Shown piece by piece: positions 27,466 to 37,316 of a DNA stretch of 64,000 nucleotides. The notes beneath the pieces are model-generated. The model did not search any database, had not been told where the DNA came from, and saw only the letters and a program-made list of their open reading frames with translations. The stretch covers positions 62,001 to 126,000 of the forward strand of contig NZ_FMZZ01000013.1 of NCBI RefSeq assembly GCF_900101685.1, read 5' to 3'. Made by a program: the position numbers and the translations under genes. Each line of letters opens with the position of its first letter. Position 1 is the first letter of the stretch. The DNA comes from Actinokineospora iranica. GTDB taxonomy: Bacteria; Actinomycetota; Actinomycetes; Mycobacteriales; Pseudonocardiaceae.

Positions 27466-28092
27466 TCATGCCTGCTCTGTGACCGCCCAGATCTGCCAGT
27501 CGTCGTCGGGGACGCTTCCGCGCTCGAACTCGATCTCGACCCGCTGTCCAGGCTTCAAAGGATACTGTCCTGTTTCGGCGTAATCGGGATCGCTGAGTGT
27601 CCCTGTGATCAGGTCGCCGTGGGCGAGGCGGAACTGGGCCTGCGGATCAGATCCCGAGTTGTTGAACAGCGCGTGGGTGACAACGACAGCGGACAGGGTG
27701 AACTGGAGGAGACCGACGCATTTGCCGCAGCAGCAGGGGACGGACTCGTGCTTGAACCCGCTCCCCTCCGCCAGGTGTCGTGCAATGGTGAAAGGGATGG
27801 AGCGGAAGTACTCACGGCCTGCCGTTCGTCGACCTAGCGAATTCAGCCTGCGAACCAGGAGTTCCTCTGCCCAGGTCGCGTTCTTTACTGGCGCCGACCA
27901 CATATTCTTAATGGACAGGCCGAACCGTGCCGCGTCCCTGGCATGTTCTGTCCGCCGAACGTGCGCATCAGCCGTACGGCCAACTTTGATCACATCGTTG
28001 TCGAACTGGATTACATATAGGCTTCCCGGCCCGGGACCGGCAACCGGTACTTCCCTACGCCGGGTACTCACCCGCAGAGACGAGGAACTCAT
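27466..28092 (-). CDS. GIY-YIG (T5orf172/MUG113-type) nuclease-domain protein, 208 aa
   Basis: Residues 24-95 carry the domain: L-Y-V-I-Q-F replaces GIY, V-I-K-V-G-R-T is the YIG-like strand, then an Arg-rich helix R-R-T-E-H-A-R-D-A-A-R-F-G, a W-S-A-P strand, E-E-L-L-V-R-R-L and G-R-E-Y-F. This is the family arrangement of T5orf172 proteins, which are phage- and island-borne and mostly uncharacterised. The C-terminal half, with C-C-C-G-K-C and a strand-rich domain of about 90 residues, is not recognised. Role in DNA cleavage or repair is inferred from the family. Confidence 0.65.
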   Translation of the reverse strand: MSSSSLRVSTRRREVPVAGPGPGSLYVIQFDNDVIKVGRTADAHVRRTEHARDAARFGLSIKNMWSAPVKNATWAEELLVRRLNSLGRRTAGREYFRSIPFTIARHLAEGSGFKHESVPCCCGKCVGLLQFTLSAVVVTHALFNNSGSDPQAQFRLAHGDLITGTLSDPDYAETGQYPLKPGQRVEIEFERGSVPDDDWQIWAVTEQA

Positions 28093-28374
28093 GCGCGCAC
28101 TATATCCGGGCCACCCCGACAGGCATGATCACGTACGTCCACCATCGAAGCGAGAGACCGTCGGTGGCTCGGCCGAGCCTCCGCTCGTCGGCATGTGCGC
28201 GCGTTGGGTCGTGCGCCGCTGGTCGCCGAGCCTGCAACACCGTCTGGCGGTCGGTCATGTCACTGAAGGTGGGTCGAGAACTGGCCACCTCTGCCGAACC
28301 GCGCACTCTGCCTTGTTCGAGAAGGCTTGGCCTTGCTTGGTAACGGTGCGAGCTACTTGGGCGACGAATGCACC

Positions 28375-28815
28375 ATGATCTCCGGCAGGGTGGTGATACC
28401 GATCGTGGCCGTGGTCGTGGCGGTTGCTGCGGCCGCCGCACTGATCATTCTGACGACCAGGGACGACACACGGACGGCGGCTGGTCCATCCTCGGCATCG
28501 CATCGTCCCGGGCAGTTGACGTCAGCTGAGGCTTCCCGTCTGGCGGACGACATGACCAGTGGCGACGAGAAGCGGGTCCGAGCGGCAGTCGCGGTCGCGC
28601 CGGAGCAGCCGTTAGATGCCGCAGCGGTGTCCGGGCTTGCAGCGATCGAGGCGATGACCTTCGATGTGCGCACCCTCCGCGACCTCGGAGACGGGATCGC
28701 AGAGGTTACTGCCCGGGTGGTCATGCCCGGCGGCACCCAGCCCGCGGTATGGACGGTACGTCTCGTGACAGTGGAGCAGGAGTGGCTGAACAGCTCGACG
28801 GAGCCCGTTCAGTGA
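28375..28815 (+). CDS. Single-pass membrane protein, 146 aa
   Basis: The ATG at 28375 starts M-I-S-G-R-V-V followed by one transmembrane helix (V-A-V-V-V-A-V-A-A-A-A-A-L-I-I-L). An external domain of about 110 residues contains V-R-A-A-V-A-V-A-P-E-Q-P and ends W-T-V-R-L-V-T-V-E-Q-E-W. It resembles a small accessory protein of an exported enzyme. Its stop overlaps the start of the next gene, which is interrupted by an IS. No family is recognised. Confidence 0.55.
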   Translation: MISGRVVIPIVAVVVAVAAAAALIILTTRDDTRTAAGPSSASHRPGQLTSAEASRLADDMTSGDEKRVRAAVAVAPEQPLDAAAVSGLAAIEAMTFDVRTLRDLGDGIAEVTARVVMPGGTQPAVWTVRLVTVEQEWLNSSTEPVQ

Positions 28816-28872
28816 GGCGACTGGCCGCGGTCGCCGCGCTGCTGGTCGCAGCGCTGTGCTTGCCGAGAATGT
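28812..28872 (+). pseudogene. Start of an exported-protein gene cut off by an IS element
   Basis: A GTG overlapping the previous TGA opens R-R-L-A-A-V-A-A-L-L-V-A-A-L-C-L-P, a signal-peptide-like sequence. Coding stops making sense after about 28872, where the IS end begins. The rest of the gene is not found on the far side, so only the signal segment remains. Confidence 0.55.
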
Positions 28873-30028
28873 TGTCCGTGCGGGTCAGGTGGCGTGGTGG
28901 TACTCGTTGAGGATGCCGCTCAACCGCCGTTGTTGGCGGGTGTCGAGGCGGGTGGGCGCTGCTTGGTTCGTGGTGGGTTGCGGCAGAACGCGTGGTGGTC
29001 GGGCGTTGGTGATGCCTTGGTGGGGTCGGTGGGTGTTGTAGATGTGCTCGTACTCGCGTAGGGCGTGGAGTAGGTGCTTTTGGTTCCGGATGAGGGTGCG
29101 GTCGAGGAGTTCGCGTCGGCAGCTGCGGATCCAGCGTTCCGTGATCGAGTTCATCCGCGGGATCCGGACGCCGCTGAAGACGATCTGGATGCCGGCGTCG
29201 GTGAGGACGGCGTCGACCAGGGCGGGGTGCTTGCCGTCGCGGTCGCGGATCAGCAACCGCGCGGAACTACCCGCGTCCTCAAGGGTCCATGACAAGGGTT
29301 CCTGGCGGCTTGGGTGACCCAGAAAGGCGGTCGGGTACGCGGTGGCACCGAGCACGTGGATCCGGCGGCCGGCGTGCTCGATCACCGCGAGCACGTATAA
29401 GCGGGTACCGCTCAGGGTGGTGGTCTCCAAGGAAGTCGCAGGCCAGGAGCGCGTCGGCTGGGGAGCGGAGGAAGGCCGACCAGGTCGTCGTGGTGCGTTC
29501 GGGTGTCGGGTCGACCCCGGCGTCCTGGAGGATCCGCCAGACAGTGGATACGGCGACCTTGATGCCGAGTACGAGGAGTCCGCCGTGGACGCGGCGGTAG
29601 CCCCAGGCCGGGATTCTCCCGTGCCAGGCGCAGCACCAGGAGGCGGACCGAGCGGATGGTCCGTGATCGGCCGGGACCCTTGGGGCAGGACCTGGCTGCG
29701 TGGCGGTAGGCGAGGAGGTCTCGGCGCCACCGGAGCACCGTCTCCGCGCACACCAGCAGTCGGAGTCGACCAAGCGCTTGCATCAGGAGACGGTGCAGCA
29801 GTGCCGCGAGGAAGACCCGCTCGGCGGGGAAGAACCGTGGGCGGGCGACTCCAAGTTGGCATTCCAGGATCACGATCTGGTGGCCCAGCACCACGATCTC
29901 CATGCCCTTGTCCTGGCCGCTCACGGGCAGCAGGCGCAGCAACGCAAACGCCTTGGTCACACTCAGGCAGGCCCGCCGGAGCAGCACAGTCGGTCATCAC
30001 GCCGCGTCAACCGAGGACCCTACGGACC
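28873..30028 (-). mobile_element. Insertion sequence with integrase-type (rve) transposase, about 1.16 kb
   Basis: The left end GTCCGTGCGGGTC (28874-28886) and right end GACCCTACGGAC (30015-30026) are imperfect inverted complements that bracket the transposase reading region. The element interrupted the gene that starts at 28812. No target duplication could be confirmed. Confidence 0.6.
28885..29987 (-). pseudogene. Frameshifted integrase-core (rve) transposase
   Basis: Three frames make up one protein. From 29987: M-E-I-V-V-L-G-H-Q-I-V-I-L and R-W-R-R-D-L-L-A. Then another frame: W-G-Y-R-R-V-H-G-G-L-L-V-L-G-I and A-L-L-A-C-D-F-L, containing the first catalytic Asp. Then a third: G-T-R-L-Y-V-L-A-V-I-E-H-A, L-I-R-D-R-D-G-K-H (second Asp) and R-M-N-S-I-T-E-R-W (Glu), ending H-R-P-H-Q-G-I. 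The DDE residues persist, but the reading frame is broken at least twice, so the copy should be inactive. Confidence 0.75.
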
Positions 30029-30185
30029 TGCAATCGCACTCACGAGCACCTCGCCCCCCACGCTACGCACAGCTTCAACCTGCACGGATGGAACTATCGG
30101 CAGGCACACCGTTCGCGGTTGCCTGCTGCCAACCCGACGCGAGCGGCGCGCGCCGCCTCCGTTCGTTGTCCGGAAGTGCCGTTGT

Positions 30186-31685
30186 TCAGGGCGGGTTGTG
30201 GTGACGGCTGCGCCACACCGCGAAGGCTGCCAGTGCGAGTGCGGAGATGTGGAGTGCCCGGCCCTTTCCGCCTGCGGCCGGTCGTCCTATTTGCACAGTC
30301 AGTTGGCGGTTGGCGGCGTCTTTGAGGACGGTCCGGCTCTGCTCGACCAGACTGTCGCCGAGGAACGCTGTGTCCAGTGCGACGCGCGCCAACTGTTGCT
30401 CGGAGGTGAACTCGCAGGCGAGTTTTGCCATGAGTCCGGCGACTTCGTCCTTGAAGGTCTCGGTGATACCGAGTTCTGGAGTGAGATGGCGAATGGACCC
30501 TTCCAGGTTGGCGACGGACTTGCCGAGCAGAGCGACCGTCGGGTTCGTGCGGATTCCCCGCTTTGTGGAGCATTTCAGCAAGTTGGTCAACGTGACACCG
30601 AAGTCGAGCTCGGCCAGTGAGGCGTGGGTGACCTTCGGCGCCAATGCTTGCATGTCGTTGATGAAGGACGGGATGTCCGCCCAGGCGGTCGCGTGGCCGA
30701 ACTCGATCCATGCCCTGGCGATACCGGTGCCGTCGTTCATGGCCAGGTTCATCAACATGAGCATGAGCGCCATGCTGGTCCGCCGGTCGATCCGGCCCAC
30801 CATCCCCCAATCGATCAACGAAGCCTTCTCGCCAGGGTGGACGAAGATGTTCCCGGGATGCAAGTCGGCATGGAAGAATTTCTCCACGAAGTAGCTGCGG
30901 TAGGCGTAGGCGAAAAGGTCACGTCCGATACCGACGCGCTCATCGTCGGTGAACGTGGCGGGGTCGGCGTCCCGGATGGAGCAGCCAGGTGCTCTGCTCT
31001 GGATCATGACCCTGGGTGTGGCCTGGAGGACGTCGGGGATATGGAGATACTTGAACTCGGAGGTGACGGCACGTGCCGTGGCCATGTTCTGGGCTTCGAC
31101 GGTGAAGTCGAGCTCAGCCCGCATGGCGTCGAAGACGATGTCCAGCATCGCAGGCAGGTCCACGACCGCGGTGAACCGTGGAGACCTGTTGCCGGCCAGC
31201 TTGACGAGTCGACGCAGTAGCGCCATATCGCTACGCACCAGTGTGCCGATGTCCGGGCGTTGGACTTTGATCACCGCGGGGCGGCCATCGGCGAGCGTGA
31301 CGGCGTACACCTGGGCCAGTGACGCCGCGCCGAGGGGGCGCTCGATGTCCACGTCGGCGAACCGGCGCTCCCACCGCGGCCCTAGTTCAGCCTCCAGCAC
31401 CGGCTCGAACAGTGCGAAGGGCGCAACCGAGACGCGGTCGTGCAGTTTGCGCAACTCATCGATCATGTCCTGCGAGACCACGTCCGGCCGGGTGGACAGC
31501 ATCTGCCCGACCTTGATGTAGAACGGGCCCAGGCGTTCCAAGGTGCGCCGGAACTCCCGGGCCCGCTGCTGCCCAAGAGTGGATGACTCATCCCCGCTGT
31601 CGCGCTGGGACACGGCCCGTCTGGCCTCGGCCGCCAGCAGGTGGCTTACGGCGCCGGTAAGCACCCGCAGTCGACTTCGGCTCAT
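30186..31685 (-). CDS. UbiB/AarF/ABC1-family atypical kinase, 499 aa
   Basis: The family signatures are present: the K-x-G-Q region at about residue 58 (F-Y-I-K-V-G-Q-M-L-S-T-R-P-D), an Ala-rich loop G-A-A-S-L-A-Q-V-Y-A, the lysine in A-V-I-K-V-Q-R-P, F-F-H-A-D-L-H-P-G-N-I-F at the catalytic loop and L-I-D-W-G-M-V-G at the metal-binding site. A C-terminal hydrophobic stretch may anchor it in the membrane. UbiB-type proteins support isoprenoid-quinone synthesis and lipid handling. Its place next to dxs and a WS/DGAT acyltransferase fits an isoprenoid or lipid role. A GGAG site precedes the ATG. Confidence 0.85.
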   Translation of the reverse strand: MSRSRLRVLTGAVSHLLAAEARRAVSQRDSGDESSTLGQQRAREFRRTLERLGPFYIKVGQMLSTRPDVVSQDMIDELRKLHDRVSVAPFALFEPVLEAELGPRWERRFADVDIERPLGAASLAQVYAVTLADGRPAVIKVQRPDIGTLVRSDMALLRRLVKLAGNRSPRFTAVVDLPAMLDIVFDAMRAELDFTVEAQNMATARAVTSEFKYLHIPDVLQATPRVMIQSRAPGCSIRDADPATFTDDERVGIGRDLFAYAYRSYFVEKFFHADLHPGNIFVHPGEKASLIDWGMVGRIDRRTSMALMLMLMNLAMNDGTGIARAWIEFGHATAWADIPSFINDMQALAPKVTHASLAELDFGVTLTNLLKCSTKRGIRTNPTVALLGKSVANLEGSIRHLTPELGITETFKDEVAGLMAKLACEFTSEQQLARVALDTAFLGDSLVEQSRTVLKDAANRQLTVQIGRPAAGGKGRALHISALALAAFAVWRSRHHNPP

Positions 31686-31759
31686 CGCGCTCCTCGTGTT
31701 CGGGCCCGACTCGGCGCTACCGCGGCGCCACTGGATGGTTCACCGCGACCCGTCCGGAT

Positions 31760-32035
31760 TCACGAAACCTGCGGAGACTCCTGGCGGCTTGACAGCTCAT
31801 CGACCTTCTGAGTCAGACGGACCAGCACCGCCCGCAGTTCGGCCAATTCGTCGTCACGAGTCCGCTCATCGTGGTCGTCGTCCTCGCACTTGACCGCACG
31901 GCAGATGGTGTCACGCACATCGCGCTCGACGTCACCAGCCCGGTCGAGCATGTCGTCGGCCAGCTCTTTCAACTCATCGACAATATTGTCTATGGCCTTG
32001 ATGATTCCGGTCCGACGCCTCGTTTTCCGTGTCAT
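31760..32035 (-). CDS. Small charged coiled-coil protein, 91 aa
   Basis: AGGAGG precedes the ATG at 32035. The product has a basic N-terminus (R-K-T-R-R-R-T-G), an acidic helical middle (V-D-E-L-K-E-L-A-D-D-M-L-D-R-A) and a C-terminal heptad-like helix (L-A-E-L-R-A-V-L-V-R-L-T-Q-K-V-D-E-L). It resembles small phasin- or granule-associated helical proteins, which would fit between an acyltransferase and a UbiB kinase. No family is assigned. Confidence 0.6.
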   Translation of the reverse strand: MTRKTRRRTGIIKAIDNIVDELKELADDMLDRAGDVERDVRDTICRAVKCEDDDHDERTRDDELAELRAVLVRLTQKVDELSSRQESPQVS

Positions 32036-32068
32036 CTGGACTTCCTCCTGGTTCTCACTGTCTTGTAC

Positions 32069-33352
32069 TTATGGCGCTATCTGCGCTTCCAGTTCGTCGA
32101 CTGCCTGCTGCCACAGGTTGGGGAATTGTTCGCGACCGGCGAGCTTTTCGTCGGCGAGGAATGTTGTGTGCAAACGGTTCCGGTAGACGACCCAGGCGAT
32201 GAACAGCGGCTGGCGGGGCGGCAAGGCAGGCAGCGCGTAGGCCGCGTGGGCGGTGACTCCCGCGAATGTCATCGCGGCTCGACCGCGGATCTCGGCCACC
32301 AGCAGCGGCACGAAACGAGGGTGTGCGGACACGTGCACGCCCAGTTTGCCGCACCAGTAGGGCATACGTTGGAACAGGACGGCATGGTGCTGTCTGATCC
32401 GAGCCAGATACTCGGGTGTGACCTGCGCGTGGAGCAGATCGAGACGGCGCAGAGCGGAGGATTCCCCGCACGGTAGCGTGATGTGGGCGACACCTAGACG
32501 ATTCCCCAGGCGCGGGTAGCGGGTGTCGCGGGTGCCCAGGGCCACGCCCATGGTGGCCCGCGACGTCTGATCGGAGTCTGGCCAGTCACCCGGGAACCCG
32601 GCGCGGAGCAGGGACGTCACCAGGGTCAGGCACACCTGGTTGAGGGTCGAGTCGGTCGCGCGAGCGATGGCCTGGAGCCGGACGAGATCAACGTCCGCGG
32701 TGCCGGCCACGCGCCGGAGGCTGGGCGGTTGGTCGACGCCCGACCAGTGGGCGGTGCGCCGCAGCAGAGGCAGCATGTCCTTGACCACGGCCAGGCCCAA
32801 TCGGAGCGCCGGTGGCCTTGCGGGGCTGCGGGCGAAGCGGGGCGGCGACGGAGCGAAAAGCGTCCGCAGGGTGTGGGTGGCCGCTTGGCCGTCCTGGAAG
32901 CCGTGATGAGCGCGATAGCACAGGGCATATCCGTGGTCAGTGCGGATCAGCCATAACCCCCATAAGGGACGCCGCGAGTCGAGCGGCAGGCCGACCATGG
33001 CGTTGATCACGTTGTCGGCCGAGCTGCCCGATCCCGGAGGAAGGGAAACCTGGTGGATGTGGTGGCCGATGTCGAACGCCGGGTCAGGTTCCCATCGGGG
33101 CTTGCGGGCGGAACCTGCTGCCCGGAGGGTCAACTCGGGGAGCAGAGGGAGACGCTCGGTGACGTGGGTGACGAGTGCATCGGTATCCGGCGGCTCGCCG
33201 TCGAAAAGCAGCACGGCTCCCAGGTGCATACCACTGTCATTGGTGCGGTGGGCCAGATTCAGCAAAGCACGATCGATCGAGCCCTGGGGAGCGCCGCAGG
33301 CTGAGGTGTCCTCTCCTCGGGTTGGACGACCCTTTCTAAGCATGGGTAACAT
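32069..33352 (-). CDS. WS/DGAT-type O-acyltransferase, 427 aa
   Basis: The ATG at 33352 is preferred for the GGAG five bases upstream, and its second codon is the rare TTA. The family active site H-H-x-x-x-D-G is present as A-H-H-G-F-Q-D-G-Q. Other matches are [14 protein letters not shown] before it, and the C-terminal half with [11 protein letters not shown]. These enzymes transfer an acyl group from CoA to an alcohol, forming wax esters, triacylglycerol or esters of secondary metabolites. Of the three WS/DGAT genes here, this is the only one with both an intact frame and a canonical active site. The bldA-type TTA codon suggests developmental control. Confidence 0.8.
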   Translation of the reverse strand: MLPMLRKGRPTRGEDTSACGAPQGSIDRALLNLAHRTNDSGMHLGAVLLFDGEPPDTDALVTHVTERLPLLPELTLRAAGSARKPRWEPDPAFDIGHHIHQVSLPPGSGSSADNVINAMVGLPLDSRRPLWGLWLIRTDHGYALCYRAHHGFQDGQAATHTLRTLFAPSPPRFARSPARPPALRLGLAVVKDMLPLLRRTAHWSGVDQPPSLRRVAGTADVDLVRLQAIARATDSTLNQVCLTLVTSLLRAGFPGDWPDSDQTSRATMGVALGTRDTRYPRLGNRLGVAHITLPCGESSALRRLDLLHAQVTPEYLARIRQHHAVLFQRMPYWCGKLGVHVSAHPRFVPLLVAEIRGRAAMTFAGVTAHAAYALPALPPRQPLFIAWVVYRNRLHTTFLADEKLAGREQFPNLWQQAVDELEAQIAP

Positions 33353-33815
33353 AAGCACTCCGTACGTGCGGAAGGTGTGGCGGAAGCGGTTGCGATCCGA
33401 GCGACAGGAATATGCCGCAGGCGATGGTGATCAGTTCACTCAATCCCACAATGGATTCGAATACATCCGGCTTCCGAATGTGACTACGATGCGGTCGTAG
33501 GGCGCTCAGACAGGATGCTGCGCAGCTGGGGGGTTGGGGTCTGCTTCCGCGGAGGATGCCGGGATCGTCCTGCGACGGGCACGCCACCCGCACGATGTCG
33601 CAGCCCGCCGCGGTCAACTCCGCGATCTGCTGCAACGTCGCGTTCACGTCCGCGGTCACCGTCGTCGTCATCGACTGCACCGAGATCGGGTGCTCACTGC
33701 CCACGCCCACCGACCCCACCCGCAACTGCCTCGTCTTACGGCGCTCACCGAGCACCGGCGGCGGCAGCGTCGGCATGCCGATGAGTTGGGGGGTGGGGTG
33801 GGCGTCGGAAGTCAT
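33336..33815 (-). pseudogene. ispG remnant: first third of the gene fused to unrelated sequence
   Basis: ATG at 33815 overlaps the dxs stop. After a divergent start the product reads [14 protein letters not shown] and follows IspG to P-S-Q-D-D. Bases 33565-33780 match 40000-40215 of the intact ispG with three differences in 216 and no gap. Homology then stops abruptly at 33565, and about 75 unrelated codons lead to a stop at 33336. The iron-sulfur and most catalytic segments are missing, so no enzyme is expected. Confidence 0.85.
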
Positions 33816-35635
33816 GTCGACCTCGCCGGGGTGCGGTGACGCTTGTGGCAGTGGGAGGGGTGCAGGTGACGCAGGACGGTGTCGACGATCCCTGCGGCGT
33901 CGAGGCCGTGGCGGCGCAGAATGTCGCCGCGGTCGCCGTGTGGGAGGAAACGGGCGGGCAGGGCCAGACACCGCAGGCGCGGTACGGGGTCGCGTTGGAC
34001 GAGTAGGTGCGCCAGGCGCTGGCCCATTCCTCCGGTGACGACGTTGTCCTCCACGGTCAGGGTCAGGGCGTGCCGGGCGGCCAACCCTGCCAGCGCCGGG
34101 GGCAGCGGCGCGGTCCATCGGGGATCGGCCACGGTGACCGGGATACCGCGGGCTGTGAGGGTGTCGGCGGCTCGCACGCAGGCGTGGGCCCGGCTGCCCG
34201 CGGCGATCAGGAGCACGGCCGACCCGGGGGCGGCGCGTAGGAGGTCGACGCCGTCGAGGTGGTCGACGGCGGGCAGATCCGGACCACCCGCCCCCTTGGG
34301 GTAGCGCAGGGCGGTGGGGCCGTCGTCCACGCAGAGGCATTCCCGCAGCAGCTCGCGCAGCCTGCGCGGGTCCCGCGGCTCGGCCAACCGCAGGCCGGGG
34401 ACCAGCGGCAGCAGCGAAGAGTCCCACATGCCGTGGTGGCTGGGCCCGTCCGCGCCGGTGACACCTGCCCGGTCGAGGACGAAGGTGACCGGCAGTCGGT
34501 GCAGTGCGATGTCCATCAGCACCTGGTCGAAGCCGCGGTTGAGGAACGTCGAGTAGATCGCCACCACCGGTCGCAGTCCGCCGAGGGCGAGCCCGGCCGC
34601 CGAGGTCACCGCGTGCTGTTCGGCCAGCCCGACGTCGAACACCCGCTGCGGGAACCGGCGAGCGAACGGGTGCAGCCCGGTGGGGCGCAGCATCGCCGCG
34701 GTAAGGCAGACAAGGTCGTCGCGCTCGGCGCCCGCGGCGAGCAGTTCCGCGCCGAACACCTCGGTCCACGACGTGGTCTTGGCCTTGGCGCCGGTGGCGG
34801 GCCCGACCGCGTGCAGGCAGTCGGCCTCGTCCTGTTCGGCCGGGGAATGACCGTTGCCCTTGCGGGTGACGCAGTGCACCACCACGGCGCACCGCATGGC
34901 GGCGGCCCGACGCAACCCTTGTTCGAGCGCGTCGATGTCGTGGCCGTCGATCGGTCCCAGGTAGGCCAGCCCCAGCGTCTCGAACAGGGTGCGCACCGGA
35001 TCGCTGGCGGCCCGAGGGTCCGGCGGTGTGCGCAAGGTCGCGAGGTGCTCGGCAAGGGCGCCCACGGTGGGGGCGTAGGAGCGACCGTTGTCGTTGAGCA
35101 CGATCACCACCGGCCGGTGGGACGCGGCGGCGATGTTGTTCAGCGCCTCCCAGGCCATGCCTCCGGTCAGGGCGCCGTCCCCGACCACCGCCACCACACG
35201 CCGGTCACAGGCGGCGCGCAGCTCGAACGCCTTGGCCAGACCGTCCGCATAGGACAGAGCAGTCGAAGCGTGCGAGTTCTCCACTATGTCGTGCTCGGAC
35301 TCGTTTCGACACGGGTAGCCGGAGAGTCCTCCTTCCTGCCGCAGTGAGTCGAACTCCCGCCAGCGCCCGGTGAGGACCTTGTGCGCATAGGACTGGTGCC
35401 CGGTGTCGAACACGATGGCGTCCCGAGGGGACTCGAACACCCTGTGCAGCGCGATGGACAGCTCCACCACGCCAAGGTTCGGCCCCAGATGTCCCCCGGT
35501 GCGGCTCACGTTCTCCACCAGGAACCCCCGGATCTGCTCGGCCAGCTCACCCAGCCGCTCCCGGGGCAGACCGAGCAGGTCGGCGGGCTCGGAAATCGAC
35601 TCCACCAGCGGAAAGCGAGCTACTTGGCAAGTCAT
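33812..35635 (-). CDS. dxs: 1-deoxy-D-xylulose-5-phosphate synthase, 607 aa
   Basis: This enzyme joins pyruvate and glyceraldehyde 3-phosphate in the first step of the MEP isoprenoid pathway. All landmark segments are present: [10 protein letters not shown] near residue 77; the thiamine diphosphate site [31 protein letters not shown]; and [15 protein letters not shown]. The length is slightly shorter than usual but the frame is unbroken. It starts overlapping the decayed ispH and ends overlapping the ispG remnant, so it survives alone of a three-gene MEP operon. It probably raises precursor supply for the terpenoid genes nearby. Confidence 0.93.
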   Translation of the reverse strand: MTCQVARFPLVESISEPADLLGLPRERLGELAEQIRGFLVENVSRTGGHLGPNLGVVELSIALHRVFESPRDAIVFDTGHQSYAHKVLTGRWREFDSLRQEGGLSGYPCRNESEHDIVENSHASTALSYADGLAKAFELRAACDRRVVAVVGDGALTGGMAWEALNNIAAASHRPVVIVLNDNGRSYAPTVGALAEHLATLRTPPDPRAASDPVRTLFETLGLAYLGPIDGHDIDALEQGLRRAAAMRCAVVVHCVTRKGNGHSPAEQDEADCLHAVGPATGAKAKTTSWTEVFGAELLAAGAERDDLVCLTAAMLRPTGLHPFARRFPQRVFDVGLAEQHAVTSAAGLALGGLRPVVAIYSTFLNRGFDQVLMDIALHRLPVTFVLDRAGVTGADGPSHHGMWDSSLLPLVPGLRLAEPRDPRRLRELLRECLCVDDGPTALRYPKGAGGPDLPAVDHLDGVDLLRAAPGSAVLLIAAGSRAHACVRAADTLTARGIPVTVADPRWTAPLPPALAGLAARHALTLTVEDNVVTGGMGQRLAHLLVQRDPVPRLRCLALPARFLPHGDRGDILRRHGLDAAGIVDTVLRHLHPSHCHKRHRTPARST

Positions 35636-36339
35636 GAACTCACCTTCCGCGGCAGGGCGAACTCAACCGTCTCGGTGGCCACACGCCGGGACTCGACGGT
35701 GATCGCACCCAGCCCGTCCAGGGCGGCCACCACCTCATCCACCAGGCTCGGCGGGATCACCCCCACCGTCCGCGTCCCCCGCGAGCCATTCAGCCCGGCT
35801 GCCGGTGACATTGTCGACGAGGTATGCGCGGACCCCGTGGCGGCGGGCCGGTTCGACCATGCGCGGCGAGTTCGACGAGTTAACCGATCCCAGGACCAGC
35901 ACCAGGTCGGCTTCCGCTGCCACCGCGAGCAGAGCATCCTGCCGGTTGGTCGTGGCGTAGCAGGTGTCGTCCGAGCCCAAGCCGCGCAGAGCAGGGCCCG
36001 CGTGGCCGATGAGCACCACCGTATCCCCGCTGGCGGCAAACCGACGGGTCTCTTGGTGCACCTTCGCCTCCAACCCCCGGGCCGCGACTTCCGCGCGCAC
36101 TGCCGGAGACACCCCGTGCGCGGAGAACACGACCGTGGCACCCTCGGGTTCCTCGTCGTGCCCGTCGACGAAGACGGCCCTCGTGCTTCCAGATCCCGCA
36201 CCACGGGCGCGTTGTGCACGACCTGCTTGCGCACGTACACCGGCGACCCCACCCGCTCCTCTACCGCGATCGCCCGCACAACCCCGGTGGCGTCGAGCCT
36301 GTGGGAAACAACCGACATAGGCATTGGCCGGACGAACAT
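35632..36339 (-). pseudogene. Decayed ispH (HMBPP reductase) lacking two of three Fe-S cysteines
   Basis: Three frame segments resemble IspH. The first is [15 protein letters not shown] shifted frame has [12 protein letters not shown] and then [13 protein letters not shown] return to the first frame gives [12 protein letters not shown]. The N-terminal C-A-G-V segment, the D-A-T-C-P-L-V segment and about 60 residues of the centre are absent. Only the third cysteine survives, so the product cannot hold the usual cluster. The dxs start overlaps its stop. Confidence 0.8.
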
Positions 36340-36501
36340 CGCTCTCCATTCTTCACCGAGCTGAGGTCAGTTCTCCCGGCCGGACCGGCGGTTGATCAGC
36401 CAAGGTTTCACTCTTGACGGACGCCAGGCCCTGGGAGAAGCGGCTGATATCAGTGAACACCCTTCGCTGAGAGATTTCCAGAGCGGCATAATTTTCTCTG
36501 G

Positions 36502-36528
36502 TTGAACCTGTTGAACCTGTTGAACTTA
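36502..36528 (+). promoter_or_regulatory. Triple tandem 9-bp motif (GTTGAACCT x2, GTTGAACTT)
   Basis: Three head-to-tail 9-bp units lie about 165-190 bases upstream of the decayed ispH-dxs operon, which reads on the other strand. The same kind of repeat lies 190-220 bases upstream of ispG (40436-40453) and 155-170 bases upstream of the prenyltransferase gene (46518-46535), oriented the same way relative to each gene. This points to a shared activator or repressor site. Confidence 0.65.
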
Positions 36529-37316
36529 CTTTTGAGCTTCCAGACCGCGAGTAAGCGCCATGCCCCGGACATGCGGCGGTGACGATTACTTCCCGACGGG
36601 AAGGCGTCGCCGCCACCAGACCAAGAAACACGGAAAGTAACTTCTATTATCCCGGATTTCGCGTTTTAAACGCACAGCCGAGTACCTTAATGTTGAACAT
36701 GGTGAACATCTTGGCCGCAGACCACCAAGCGGCGCACGCTCATAGGGTCACGGGACCCGAAACCCGCGCATGGAGTTGCTCGTGCTTTGGTGGCGAGCGA
36801 ACCGGCAACCACCAGGCTCGCCACTCCACTGAACCCAGCAGGTATCACCCTATTGCCGGATTGCCAACGGTCAATCTGTGCCGTCGGTGGGTGCGGCCTT
36901 GGGTCGATGTCGACGCCCGGGACGCACAGCCCGTATCCGGCGATGCGGCACTTCATCATCGGCCGCACACGGGAGCGGCTTCCCGGGACCGTTGTTGCCG
37001 CTCGCGCCACCGCTCGACATCGGTCCGTCCGGGATCAGGCTGGTTTTCGGAACGGGAAGGCCCGGGTGTCGAAGCGGCCATAGGTAGGCGAGAACGCTGC
37101 GGCCGTCTGCACTGGCCCCGCGGCCACCGGGGCGGAAGCGCCACGCCCCGCAGCGTCGCGGCGATCTGCTCGGTGGTGGGCCCGCGACGATTGGCGCGCG
37201 GTCCGGCAGGCCGTCGAAGAGGATCACCTCGACCCGTCGAGGTGCTGCGGATCTCACGGGGCGAGGGGCAGTGTGGCGGTAGTCCCTGGGCCCCGGACGG
37301 TGAACTCGCCTGACCT
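36529..37316. other. Stretch without a convincing gene between two MEP operons
   Basis: The right part begins with a GTG at 37320 that overlaps the HAD stop and opens V-R-R-V-H-R-P-G, with V-E-V-I-L-F-D-G-L-P-D later, but composition becomes non-coding after about 60 codons. This may be the remains of a fourth gene of the ispG-ispH-HAD operon. A further copy of the 9-bp motif (36692-36709) lies in the left part. Confidence 0.4.
36692..36709 (+). promoter_or_regulatory. Tandem 9-bp motif pair (GTTGAACAT, GGTGAACAT)
   Basis: Two adjacent 9-bp units of the same type as at 36502-36528, 165 bases further out and in the same orientation. It may be a second, distal site for the dxs operon, or a relic of a lost promoter. 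Confidence 0.5.

Noticed and set aside
27655-27670. Single GTTGAAC within the GIY-YIG gene
   Set aside because: It is one isolated unit inside coding sequence without a tandem partner, so it is not counted as an operator.
33336-34892. Long minus-strand frame running through dxs into the ispG remnant
   Set aside because: Only the last 159 codons, from the ATG at 33815, are meaningful. The rest is an alternative frame of dxs.
36579-37313. Plus-strand frame of 244 codons between the MEP operons
   Set aside because: Low-quality composition, no ribosome site and no family resemblance; the stretch looks non-coding or decayed.
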